Shown piece by piece: positions 37,387-50,600 of a stretch of DNA of 64,000 bases. The position numbers and the translations under genes are program-made. The notes below the pieces were generated by a model. That model was not told the DNA's origin. It did not search any database and saw nothing but the letters and a program-made list of their open reading frames with translations. The stretch comes from Sindora glabra (lineage: Eukaryota; Streptophyta; Magnoliopsida; Fabales; Fabaceae): assembly GCA_020226215.1 (NCBI GenBank), contig CM035227.1, positions 613,343 to 677,342 of the forward strand, read 5' to 3'. Position 1 is the first letter of the stretch. The number at the start of each line of letters is the position of its first letter.

Positions 37387-40300
37387 ATGTACATATAATT
37401 ATGTTTAAAAATATTATATATCTTAGTTTGCAGAAATTGTTTAATGTGTAAAAATGTTTTGTATCTTGCTTACAAAGATAGTTTGCTATGTTATTTGCTA
37501 TTTGCTATATTCTAAGAGAATTTATGAAGATTACAATGATCTTAAAGAGGTTGGAATGTATAATTATGTGAATGGAACGTCAAATCATGGGTGGATGAGA
37601 TGTGAATGATTTTAAGATTATACGAACTATTAATGCTTAATAATTTTAATCTTTTAGTTTGTTCTACCATACAAATTAAGAGTGGAAGTTCTCATAACAT
37701 GCATTATTAAGCTAATTGCAAAGCAAGTTCTCATGTCATAAGAATTTGAATAATTTATTTCACTTTAACAAAATTTACATTACAAAGTCAAAATGAGAAT
37801 CATGAATATAAAAGTGTGATTTAATGTGCTTTGGAAACTACCTATCTACAATCAAAAGTGCATCAATTTCCAATTTTTTATAGATGACACTAAACCTTAA
37901 GTTCTTTACAAGTTCATCCAACAACATATGTTTGTAAAATAACTAAGTTAATATAAATAAATTTATATTATAAATTTTGATGTGTTTTTAGTCTTCGCGA
38001 AAATTGGATGTTTGTAAGATATCATATTCATTCCTTTCATAATCCAATTTGTCCTATCTTGCATGAACTTATTCATAGGGGAATATTGGTTTGCTAAGGT
38101 TGAAATAGTAAAAAGAATAATAAATACCATGAGAATCGATTTTTATTAATACTTATCTTGCTTAATTTTTATTAATAATTTATATTTTCATATTTTAAAA
38201 ATGAAGTGTTTCTTTCATCTCTAATTATAAAATTGTTCTTAATTAGGTTATGTCATTGCTAGAATATCAAAATACTAACACTGTTATGCATATAGCTCTC
38301 AATTAGATATTGTTAGGCAAGAATTAGGTTTATAAAACTTAACAATTGTAGAACCACATAAAAGCCTACTAGTAATGTGATGTTTTGGTAACATCTTTGG
38401 ATAGAGACAACATTTAAGCACTCTTGTTTAATATAAGAATGTCTCCAAAACATAATAGAGAGAATTTACCTTCTATTAACAATATTATGCTCAAGACATA
38501 ACCATTAAGAAAACCTAGTATATAACCTGCCTGTACAAGATTTGCTCTATTAATCATGTAAAGAAATGCTTAAATATATATCAAGTCAAGGGGAGAAGAG
38601 TTGGCCAAATTATTCAATAACACTTTAATTGACTTTCTTTAAAACCTTAGGGTATTGAGGAATGTATTTCAAGAAATTAAAAGCTTTATTATACTTTTTC
38701 AAGGTCACTACTAGTTTGCCTTGCATTGTGAAAATTTAATAAGTTATTTGAGATAATTAAACGTGTGTGATACTTATGGAACGCATTAAAAACCTTAAGC
38801 CTGCTCAAGTAAAGGCTATTGTGATATTAATTTCATCATGCCTACTTAAAAATTCAAACATAAACTATACACATTGAAGAATTCCTTAATGCATATAGAT
38901 TATTTCTTCTTAATATTTTATTCTTAATAAAAATGATTTTGCATGTTTCTGAATAGTCAGAAACATGTTCAAAGGAATTTAGGAATTTATACCCTAATGG
39001 TACTTGGATAATATATAAAATTTGTTTATTGTTTTGTAATTTTAACTGTCCAAATATCCTTTTATAGAGAAACCTTTATTGTTAAACAATATCTAAATTA
39101 TATTACAACTAAATTTAAAAGGCAGACAAAGAATAACAATAAAAGAAAATAAATAAAAAGGTTAAAGTATTATTTAGTTTCTTTCAACTAAAATTTGATA
39201 GAATATGAATAAGCCAAAAATTGGATCCTATGGAAATAAGGATTATTTTAACTTTCTACCCTAATAAGATTTACACATCTATAAAATGAACTTGATTACA
39301 ATGAAACTTAAAGCTTGAACAATTATATATGGTAAATGCTTCCATAAAAAGTACATTTAAGGATTAAGTCATTATTGTAAAAAAACCCATTTGTATTAAT
39401 ACTCTCAGCTATCAGCATCACAAGCAATCAACATAAGAAACAGAAATAACATAAGAAAAATATTAGCTTTCTTAAAGGTGGCTAGCTCATGTATTATGCT
39501 AACTAGGCAATTTGAGGGAAAAACAATTCAAAGTTTACTAAACATAAAACTAGTGGGGACTTTAATTTAGAACCTTATGTGAATGATTTAAAAAACCATG
39601 CTCTATGATGAGAGATACACTTAAAATGTTTCAAACTTGGAAATGATCGAACATTGAGGGCAAATACCTTAAGGAGAATGTCACTAGGTGGAGGTAAAAG
39701 AAATAATTTTCATAGGCTAGATTTTGCGAGAGGATGAAATTAAGAGAGGAGAACCTATGAGATTTAACTAACAAGCATTAAAAAAACCTATACTTAAAGA
39801 GTGGTAATCATATTTTCTATCATCCTTAATGTTAATCATCAATAACTTTCTTGACAATGAAGATTGGTTTTGATTTCAAATTCTTTATGGAAGGCAAGTT
39901 AAAATTGGTTGCTAGTTTTAGGCCAAGCTTAGATAAATCTAACCCAATAATTTATCTTTACAAGTGTTACTTTTGAAAACTAATAGGATGAATATGAAAA
40001 TAAACAAACCTTCTGATAACAAATTTTGGAATTGACTAACAAACTATATGATATTATACCATCCGTTCATTATTTGATACATTAATGCACCATTTTTTTA
40101 GTAGTGCACTGTAGTCTCTCCTTAAATTATAAGTTAACTTATACAAATGTTTAACACATTTAAAACTAATAACTTATAAGTTCTTATTTGATAAATTTCC
40201 TAAAATAGCTTGTATTTTAGAAGCTAATATCTTTTCAAGACTTTTGTATACTTAATCCTTTCTATTCAATTAAATGATAACTTATATTTTAATTATATAA

Positions 40301-43300
40301 ACAAATATTTAATATATTCTAGTTAATTTAATATATATAATTAAAAAATAATTAAGTAAATAAATATAAGATATTAAAAATGTAATTAATTAAAATTTAA
40401 ATTATTAAATTAGTTTATATAATATATAAATAAAAAATGTGATATTATAAATATGAATAATTAAATTTTAATTGATTATATTATTATTTTAAATATTTTA
40501 ATTATATTAATATAGTTTATTCTTTAAATAAGTATGAATTAATTTAAATAGTAAATTTATTTATATTAATATATCTTTTCATATTATTTTATATTTTCAA
40601 CTAATTTAACAATTAATTATATATAAGATAATATTTTATTTAAAAATCAATAAATTAAAATTTCACTATAAAGATAGAGCATTCATTTCAAATTGAAATC
40701 CATCCACTTTGAACATCTCCTTAATCCATGTGCAATGACATACATATGGGGTTAAATAGATATATCTTTGTATTATATATTAGTTGTGATATTTTTTATA
40801 TTTTATTATAATAAGTGTTATTCTCATAATTCTTCATGTATTAATTTGTTATTTTCTTTAATGAAAGGTCAATTTCTCATTTCTTTTTCATTTAAAAGAT
40901 AAATTTTGAAATAAAAAATATTTTTTTTTGCATTTATTAGTCACCGATAATTAATAATAAATGTAAAGCTATTGATTGCTTATTTTATTTATCTTTTTAG
41001 TATTAAATTAATTCTCAATAAAAATTTAAATTTGAATCTCTAACATTATCTTATATTAAAATAATTTTGTTTTAAAATTTGATTTAATGGATTATCTTGA
41101 AAAAAGATATGTTTAAAATTGATATCTGAATTCAAAAATAATTATGATATTGAAAAAAGCTATTTAATGAAATCATAAAAGTCATTTTTCAATTTAAATT
41201 TAAAATCAATTATTAATCTTAATTAATAGAGTGATGATTTATTTCCTCCCTTAAATTACTCCTTATGATATCACTTTCTATATTTTTTTTATTTTTATTA
41301 CTTAATCGCTTTAAATTTTTTTACTACTTTCTTCTTTCCTTTTTTTACTTTTTCTCAGATTTTTTTTCTTTTGAAGTATACTATCATATTTTCCCTTTTT
41401 CCTTTTTTCATGAAATTTATCCATATATCATTGTTTTTGAAATCATGCACAAGTAAGTATTTAGTTTTAAGATTTCTTTTGAAGCATTATCTTATTTTTT
41501 TTTCTTGTTTTATGAAATTTTTTCAAAGATTCTTAGTTTATCTTTCTCTTCTTCTCTTTCAATTTTGCTTTAAGATTCCTTATGAGATTTTTGGCCTAAC
41601 AACATTTGAAGTTATTTTTTTTTAATGTCTCTCTCACCTTTTTCTTAGTTTTGTTAACAAATTTATGTATTTTTATTTGAGAGATTGCTCTATGATCATT
41701 AATGATAGAAGTTAGGAGATTTTCTTATAATGGAATATTTTAAGGTATGTAAAATCAATTCTACAATGCTAATTAGTTTGTATATAGAATCAATTCTCAT
41801 GTAAATTTAGTGTAATTTTTAAAAAAATTCAATCTTTTTTTTCTTTGGGTTATCCTTTTATTTAAGGCATTTTCTTTTGAAAATCAATTATATCATATAA
41901 GTGTTCACTTAGCTTTACTTAATTGTATTGATCTATAACTTAGATATGTAATTTTTGTAAATTTACTAAATTATAAAATTTTAATTTCTATAGATTTGCA
42001 AAATTATATTACTGATAATCTTTTACCAATAGTAAATAAATATTTTTTCTTATTACCTTTTAATATTTTAATTTTTTATTACTAAAAATATATTTTATTT
42101 GATAAAAATTTGAAAGGTTAAATGTTAGAATAATGTTGCTCAAACTATGAGCATTTTGTTCAAATATATATTAAAGTCATAAGTTAATATTTTGAATAAT
42201 TTTGGATAATTAAAATTAATTAGTATTTTCATTTTACAATAATTAAAAGGTCTTAAAATGCTTGGTAAGAATTAAAATATCTATTTGTTATAAATGGTCA
42301 TTACAATTTTCATTATTTGGATTTGTAATTAAAGTTATGTTTAGGGTACTTATCATGTATTTTCTTATAGCATATATTATTATTTTGTTATTTTTTAATT
42401 CTCACTAAAAAGCATTATAAGAAATTTAGTAATTAAAATTACATATATATAATTTTATTATAATATCTATCTTATAAAAAGGTTTAGTAATTCTTGAATT
42501 TGTTAACATTGTTTTAGGGGCTACAATTTTTTTTTTTTGGTATTTAGATAAATGTATATTTCTTAAAAGTTGCAACTTAATATAACATGTACAACTAAGA
42601 AATAATAATAATTTATACAAAATTATATTATAATGATTGTTGTATGAAAGTTATATCTTCTCAAATATTAAATTATGATTTATTAATTATATTGTATCTT
42701 TTTTATTTTTTTAATATGTCTTCTTGCTTTAGAGCATTAGAAAATAATATTGAATTATAATAATTAAAATGTCTATTTATTCTATTTAAAGTAATAACAA
42801 AAAGTTAGAAACATCAATTTAAATTCATTATCAAAATTTTTGTAATATTTTATAATTAAAGTATAACATACAAATATTTAGATAAAATTTTGCACTTATT
42901 ATATTAACCAATCATTCAATATATATACTTAATTATTTCAATCTTAATAGTAAATAAAAAATTAGTTAGAAAGTAAAGTGGATAATTATAAGTATTAATA
43001 AAATTAAATATTGAGAATTTGATAAATAACAAATTATCAAAAAATTAATATTTTTAATTTGTAATTACATCATTCCTTGATTTGTTTTCGTCAATAATTA
43101 TGATCATCTATTATTTTAAAGTATATCTTACTCTTTAAAAAAATTGGATTCATATATTGAGAATTAGTGAAAAAAACTTCACTTATATTTTGCCTTTCAA
43201 TAATGAGATTAATTATATATTTTATATTTTAATAAATAAATAAATAAATAATGCACTAATCCCTCAATCAAATAATAATAATATATTATCATCTAATTTT

Positions 43301-44059
43301 TTTGTTATAAATCTAAAAAAAAGTGGGATTGAATTCTCACCCTTTTTTATCCTTTTTTATTAATTTCAAATAGATATGCAGTTATGTACTTAAGAATAAT
43401 AAAGAAATATTAGTATAATATATGTAAAGTATTGTTATAAATGCATAACCTACAATTTAAAAGGTTAAAGCAAGCAACCTCATTAAATATCTTATTTCAT
43501 AACTTGTTACCAGAAACAATCATTTTTAATCATTTATGATCTTTTGTTATATTATTTAATGTTAATTAATTGATAATTATATTATTATAATTATATTTCT
43601 TTTTAAATAATTAACATAAATTTATAATGTCACATAATATTGAATTAAAATTTTTTTTCTATGTGACTTAAGCATATATACTTGCTTGTAGAGTTAATCA
43701 TCTTCATATGTAAACAAGTTTAGTTAACTTTGACATCTACTTGTTTTGAACAAAGTTATTTTAAAATAGAGTATTTTAAGTAATTATAGAAATTTTAGGA
43801 GAAGTTTTTTAAATTCAACAAATATCTTCATCCAATTAGTTTTCCAAGTATTCTAATCACTGTTCTTGAACTCAATTTAGATTGGCTCGTTCAACTAGGA
43901 ATTGGTCTTTAGTTTGGCTCGAATAATTGATAATATTCGAGGGGTAGTTCAACCACTTTGAATTGTTGGAATTGATTATATATTGAGGAACTCGTTGAAT
44001 TGGTTTTTCATTTTGCAATTCAATAAAAAAGGATTTATGTTATCAAGGGAAGTTGACTC
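37387..44059. other. Extremely AT-rich intergenic DNA
   Basis: No supported gene. The T-rich frames around 41,265-41,625 (Phe/Leu/Ile-rich translations) are a product of base composition. Some segments such as 40,120-40,260 resemble sequence at 17,030-17,110 (acttataa, aacttataagtt motifs) and may be remnants of one short repeat family. Confidence 0.5.
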
Positions 44060-45279
44060 TAGGGGTGGGAATGTTTAATTAATATGAAAATACCCCACTC
44101 ACTCGAATAAAAAAAAGTCAATTAGTTTTGGGTGGTACAGGGTATCAATTTAAAATGAATTGAAAAAATTGGATAAATTTTATAATTCAGTCAGAGGTGG
44201 ACTAATTGAGTTTTGACTGATTGTAACCGAACCCGACTGATTATAATTTAAAAGCCATGTTGTCATGTGGCAATTCTTTAGGAAGACTCTTCTAATAATT
44301 TAAAATCATGTTGTCATAGTTTGCGGGTTAATTGGCTAATTTATTCAATAGATCAGGAAGACTTTTCTTCTCATTTATAATTTCTAATGTTGGCAAAGTA
44401 AGCGGCTTCACTGGATTTACGGTCTCAGCTAACTGCTATTTGAGACTTGCATTCTCACTGGCTCATGTGCTGCATTTGAGCTAAGAAGGTAAGGAAAATC
44501 TACCTTTGCTTTAGAGTTGCGGATCCGGAAAGCCGCTCTATCTATTATAAGCCAAAGAGCATCCTCTCCAGTCTCGGATGTCCCAAGCTAAATCCTAGCT
44601 CCATTCTTCTTCGGGTCCTAGATCTCCGCTGCAAACCAACCTTATGGCCTCTGCCTTACGCCTCTGTAACGCTTGCATTTTGGTGGCCGCTCACATGTGT
44701 TCCCCTTGAGTTTGGTGGATGCCATCACTTCCTCCGCAATATGTGACTTGTTCATCGTCTCATCGGAGCTGGTAACACTTGGTTGTAAGGCAAGTTTTTC
44801 AGCAAGGAAAAACGGAATATACATCGAAGAATTGCTGATATTCAAGTTCAAATCATTCATCGAAGTATTGTAGTCATCGCTAACTAAGTACTGTTAAATG
44901 TACTCAAAAGGGGCAAAATCAGAATCCAAGGAAAGGAGAAGCAGCCATTTCTTGGATATGAGATAGGAATCTTTCTCGTTATGGAGCAAGCATTCACAAC
45001 GACTGGAAGCATTTGAAGGGAGCGCATAACGGAGGCATTGCTATAGGATGGCTAAAACATTTCACTTCCTAAACAATTTATTCTAACCAATTCTTAAACC
45101 GACTGAATCCATTTGAAATCGCTCCAAATCAATTTGAAGTTGCTCCAAAACCAATTCTTAAACCAATTGAACCCATTTCAAGTGGTCGGTTTCGGTTGAA
45201 ATTTAGATATAAATTACTAAAGGTGATCGATTGGAATTATGTCCGTTAACTGATTCTACCCAATCGATTTCTACCCCTA
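44060..45279. mobile_element. hAT-like element carrying an ERF pseudogene
   Basis: The left end TAGGGGTGGGAATG and the inverted right end TAGGGGTAGAAATC match at 11 of 14 positions and are typical of hAT ends. The 8-bp flanks gttgactc (44,052-44,059) and attaattc (45,280-45,287) agree at five of eight bases, and all three differences are transitions. This is compatible with an old, mutated target duplication. The element is about 1.2 kb with no transposase. Its central 0.5 kb derives from an AP2/ERF gene. Confidence 0.6.
44410..44960 (-). pseudogene. AP2/ERF transcription factor pseudogene
   Basis: On the - strand an ERF-type reading is recognisable. It has an N-terminal block (DFAPFEYI, stop, QYLVSDD), then MNDLNLNISNSSMYIPF, then the AP2/ERF domain beginning PPKCKRYRGVRQRP. 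The domain continues, interrupted by stops, through AAEI, DPKKNGARI, LGTSETGEDA and DRAAFRIRNSKA. Past the domain, DFPYLLSS and EPVRM also fit ERF proteins of the group IX type. Conserved Trp and Arg codons have become stops, so no functional DNA-binding domain could be made. ERF genes usually lack introns, so the copy could be genomic or RNA-derived. Its place between hAT-like ends suggests capture. Confidence 0.75.
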
Positions 45280-45775
45280 ATTAATTCTATGATCCCCTAC
45301 ACGCAAGCACCCATGCTTACCACTAGAGCAATGTTATATCTTACACTATATATGTCATTAAATATATATATATATTAAGTATGGATATGATTGAATCCTC
45401 CAATAATAAAAAATATATTTATTATATTTTGACCAAAAAAAGAAAATATATTTATTATATAATAAATTATATTAAATAAGTTTATATTCAATATAATGTT
45501 AAATTATATTATTTTAAATATTTATTAACATCATTTAAATTATATCATTGTTATTATAAATATTAGTAATAAAAATATATTTATTTTTGTACAGAAATAA
45601 TATACAAATTCAAAATTTAGAAAAATATTATATTTTTAATAATTTAAAAATATTAATTTATAATATAATGCATTAATTTTATTATTATATATATTTATAA
45701 ATATAAAATATATTACCTTGTTAAACTACTCCATTAGTTGAACTGAGTTTTAAAACATTAATTCTCACCTCATTG
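45280..45775. other. AT-rich DNA upstream of the ISA3 gene
   Basis: Strongly AT-rich from about 45,340 to 45,720, without recognisable elements. Confidence 0.5.
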
Positions 45776-46016
45776 GACCACTTGTCTTGGCTGGACCCAA
45801 AGTCCCGGAAAAATTGAAGATACCGTAGAGAGTTCTAAAATATCTCACACCTATCTGAACAGAGCATTGAAAAGAACAAGATAGATACCTCACGCTCTCT
45901 CCGTCGCTGTTACTATCCAACTGTCAGTCTCCCCGCTAGCTCTATCCTCCCAGAGTCCCTGCGTACGATGTTTGTTTGATGTTTGATGAATGATCTCAGC
46001 CTCCGCATTTTGATCA
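45776..46016 (+). promoter_or_regulatory. Probable ISA3 promoter-proximal region and 5' UTR
   Basis: Composition shifts abruptly to balanced GC content immediately upstream of the ISA3 start codon. No unambiguous TATA box or transcription start can be named. The CT-rich segment at about 45,893-45,930 (cacgctctctccgtcgctg) resembles plant pyrimidine-rich 5' UTRs. Upstream ATGs at about 45,968-45,989 are followed by early stops. Confidence 0.4.
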
Positions 46017-47629
46017 ATGCCAATGGCCTTCACTCACTCTGCTACATGCTCCTTCATTCTCAATTTTCTCAATTCTCCTACCCAGCTTAGCCCTCCAAGT
46101 TTTCCTTCTCAAAATCCTGTTCACTTTGCTTTAAAGGAATGGGTCTCAAGGCACAACAAAAAATGCATGAACCACTTAATTTCTGTGAGTGATTCTAAAA
46201 GTAAGACGGCTTTCGTGGCGAAAGCCAATGATACTCTAACTGAAACTCTGATAGTCGACAAGCCGCGGTCGGGTCGCTTCCAAGTATCCAGAGGCTATCC
46301 AACGCCGTTTGGTGCTACTGTTCGAGACGGTGGGGTCAATTTCTCAATCTATTCTGGGAATGCAGTCTCCGCTACCCTTTGTTTGATAACTCTCTCTGAT
46401 TTGTGGGATGTGAGTGAAAGTGCTCAGAACAAAACATGATTACTGGATTTTCTGAAATGCCTAGTTTTGAGACGGACTATTTATTGTGTGATCTTTTTAA
46501 TTCCCATGTGTGTGTTGCAGAATCGAGTGACAGAGGAAATCCTTCTTGATCCGTCGATTAATAAGACCGGAGATGTCTGGCATGTATTGCTGAAAGGAGA
46601 TTTTAAGGAAATGCTGTACGGTTACAAAATGGACGGGAAGCTTTCTCCTGAACAAGGACATTACTTTGATTCTTCTCTTATACTACTGGATCCTTATGCA
46701 AAGGTTATAACAAATAGGATATAAGAAATATCTTGTGCTCTCTTTTTTCCCCTATCTATTGCTTATTTTTGTTGGTTTGATATCAAATTGTGATGGATGT
46801 TAATGTAGTCCTCATTTGTCATTTGTCTAGGCAGTAATAAGTAGAGGAGAGTTTGGTGCCGTAGGACCTGATGGTAATTGCTGGCCCCAAATGGCTGGGA
46901 CTGTACCTTCATCTGATGACCAGGTATTTTCTTTGTATGGATAGATCACATAACCTTTCTATGTTGGTGTGATCATTGTTTGAGACACTTACCATAAATC
47001 AATTACTTTTTTACCAATATGATTTTCCTTTTTCAATTTAATATTAAACAACTATTTATCATATTTTTCTTGCACACAAAATTTGAAAAACGTCAAGCAA
47101 TTTGAAAAGTAAAATGTTGAAATTTACTTATTTTGAGAAATACATATGATGTAGGATAAGAACTTCTAGGGCTTAAGAGATGAAGAAAGTAGGAAGTTCC
47201 AATGGAGGATGAAAACACAGCCACAAGTGGGCTCTGGTTAGTGAACGGGGGAAAACTAGAAGAACTGGTTCTAAATTTCTTCTCCGAAACTGATTACTAA
47301 AATAGCCCTTGGGCCCCTTTATATAGGGTACGATAATTAACCCCCTAAGATTTCCTAGAGACAATTCCTTAACCCTTAAGGAAGATTAGCAGCCTAAGTT
47401 ACTTAATAAAATATAGTAAAGCTTTTAGAAATGCAACTGTCACAGGCTGCTGTATGGTTGGCTGATTGCTGTATGGTTAGCTACTGCTGTGTTGCAGCTG
47501 TATAGCAGGTTGTTGTTGTATAGCTGGACAGCACCTCTTTAATTTATTTATTAATTTTTCATTTCATATTTCTTTTAATGTAAACAGAGACAACTTATGT
47601 TTCTAATTCTGATGTGTATTTTATCAGAA

Positions 47630-47661
<32 letters not shown>

Positions 47662-50600
47662 CAACTGATGTATCTAAAAATAGAAAACAAATATTCCTAC
47701 ATTAATGGCCTAACGTAATTAAGCTAATAATATTCTTGTAATTATGTACAGAGATTATGGGAATTTCTACAAATCTTTCCTTAATACTCACCCTCAAGTT
47801 GGAGTATAGATGTCAATCATGTTCAACTTATTACAAATAAATCAACTTGAGCTCCATTCAAAGCTTTTGTGAAGATATCTCCAAGTTGGTCTCCTATTTT
47901 GACATGCTTGGTAGAGATGAGCTTTTTTTGTATTTTTTTATGAATAAAATGGCAGTCAATCTCAATATGTTTGGTACGTTCGTGAAAGACAAGATTGAAG
48001 GCAATATGAAGAGCAACTTGGTTGTCACACCATAGCTTTGTTGGCAGTGAAGACTTAAGAAAAACTTCATTCAACAATTGATATATTTATATAATTTTAC
48101 ACATTGATTGAGCCATTGTTGTATATTCAGATTCTGCACTAGATCACGATACTACATTTTGCTTCTTACTCTCCATGATACTAAGTTTTCACCAACAAAG
48201 ACATAGTATCTTGTGGTGGATCTCTTGTTAATCTTAGATCTAGCCCAGTCTACATCAGAAAAACATTCAATATTAGTGTGCCTATTATTTGCATATAATA
48301 GAACTTGTCCTGGAGCTCCTTTCAAGTAGCAGAGGATTTGTTCCAAGGCTGCCCAATGATTGATCGTTGGGGAGGCCTTAAATTAGCTTACAATACTAAC
48401 AAGGTATGCAATATCAGGATGAGTCACGATGAGGTAATTTAACTTCCCGACCAGTCTCCTATATTTTTCAAGGTCTTCAAACAACTCACCATCATCCTTT
48501 ACAAGATGCAAGTTAGGAGTCATTGGTGTACTATACGGTTTGGCTCCTAATTTTCTTATTTCTTCTAACAAATCAAGAACTTATTTTCTTTGGGATAGAA
48601 AGATACCTTTCTTGCTTCTTGTAAGCTCCACTCCCAAGAAATATTTTAATTGACCTAGATCTTTTGTTTGGAATTGCAGGTGAAGGAAGGACTTAAGAGA
48701 TGAAATGCTTAACTCCTCATTTCCGGTGATTACAATATCATCAACATACACAATAACTTGGTATTTTGCTTCTGCACTTGGTCTAGCAACAACATTCTGC
48801 TTCTTGCTCTTCCAAGTGATGAGATTCCCTCCAATGAGGATACAATAACCTGAAGTTGATTGTCTATCACTTGGACAGCCAGCCCAGTCTGCATCTGTAT
48901 ATGCAACAATATCAGTGTGACCTCTATTCTCATAGATCAAACCTCTTCCAAGAGAACCTTTAATGTACCTCAAGATTCGGACCACTGCATCCCAATGACT
49001 ATCACAAGGGGAATTAAGAAATTGGCTCACAACACATACAGCAAATGAAATGTCAGGTTTGATTACAGTAAGATAATTTAACTTCCCTACTAATCTCCGA
49101 TATCTTCCTGGATCTGAATAGGGCTCTCCCTGATCTAGCATAAGTTTGATGTTGGGATCCATAGGATTATCAATTGATTTGCAATCTAGCATTCCTGTCT
49201 CTTGCAAAATATTGAAAGCATACTTCCTCTGAGATATAGCGACACCTATTCTTGATTGGGCTACTTCAATTCTAAGAAAGTATCGGAATCGTCCCAAGTA
49301 CTTGGTTTGAAAGTGTTGAAACAAGTGCTGTTTGGGATGTTTGATGCCATCATGGTCATCTCCTGCAATGACAATATCGTCTACATAGACAACAAGGTAA
49401 ATGCATTGATTAGAGGAAGAATGTTTGTAAAATACAGAATGGTCTGTTTCGCTGCGAATCATGCCAAAACTTTTAAGAACATTATTGAATCTTTCAAACC
49501 ATGCTCGAGGACTCTGTTTAAGACCATACAAAGCCTTATGCAACTTGCAAACAAAGCCACGTGACTCCTCCTGAGCAACAAACCTAAGAGGTTGCTCCAT
49601 ATAAATTTCCTCTTCTAAGTCACCATGAAGGAATGCATTTTTAATATTTAATTGATGGAGAGGCCAACGGTGCATGGCTGCCATAGATAAGAACAAATGA
49701 ACAGAGGTCATTTGTGCCACAGAAGAGAAGGTATCACCATAGTCAAGCCCAAATATTTGGGTGTAACCCTTGGCTATTAAGTGAGCTTTAAACTGATCAG
49801 CTTGACCATCTGGGCCCACTTTGATGGTAAACACCCATCAACAACCAATGTTAGATTTCCCAGGAGGAGATGGAACAATGGTCCAAGTATGATTTGATTC
49901 CAAAGCTGCCATTTTATCAATCATAGCCTGTCGCCATCCTGGATGAGAGAGTGCTTCCTGAACAGTTTTTGGAATAGAAACAGAGGAAATAGTAGATACA
50001 AAAGCACAATAGGAAGGAGAAAGACGATGATAACTTAAGAAATTATAGATGAGATAAGGATTATGAGTAGAACATGTACCTTTGCGAAGAGCTATGGGTA
50101 AGTCATCAGAAGGTGCAAGTGGATCCGGAGAAGGTAGATCAATTGGGAGAGAAGTTGAATCACTGATTTCATCAATAGTAACTTTTGATATTGTTGGACG
50201 CGGACGACGTTGATAAGTGATAAGAGGACAAGGAGGAGAAGACATTGAAGAATCAATAACAAGTGGAATGGGTGGCATAGGTAATACTTGGGAAACAGAA
50301 TCTGGTGATACTGATGAAGTAAAATAGGGAGTATCCTTAAAGAAAGTGACGTCAGCAGACATGTAAAACCGATGAGTAGAAGGGGAATAGCATCTATATT
50401 CTTTTTGTGTCTGAGAGTAACCCAGGAAAATGCATTTAATGGCACGAGCAGACAATTTATCAAGACCTGGTGCAAGATTATGCACAAAACAAGTGGAACC
50501 AAAAACACGTGGGGGAATTTTGAAGAGTTGGTCCCTAGGAAACAAAGGAGAATGAGGGACTTTATTATTTAAAGTAGAGGATGGCATTCGGTTTATTAAA

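Noticed and set aside
41265..41625. Two overlapping Phe-rich frames
   Set aside because: A polypyrimidine composition effect, without start context or similarity.
49256..49564. 102-codon + strand frame
   Set aside because: The antisense shadow of the copia family A reverse transcriptase.
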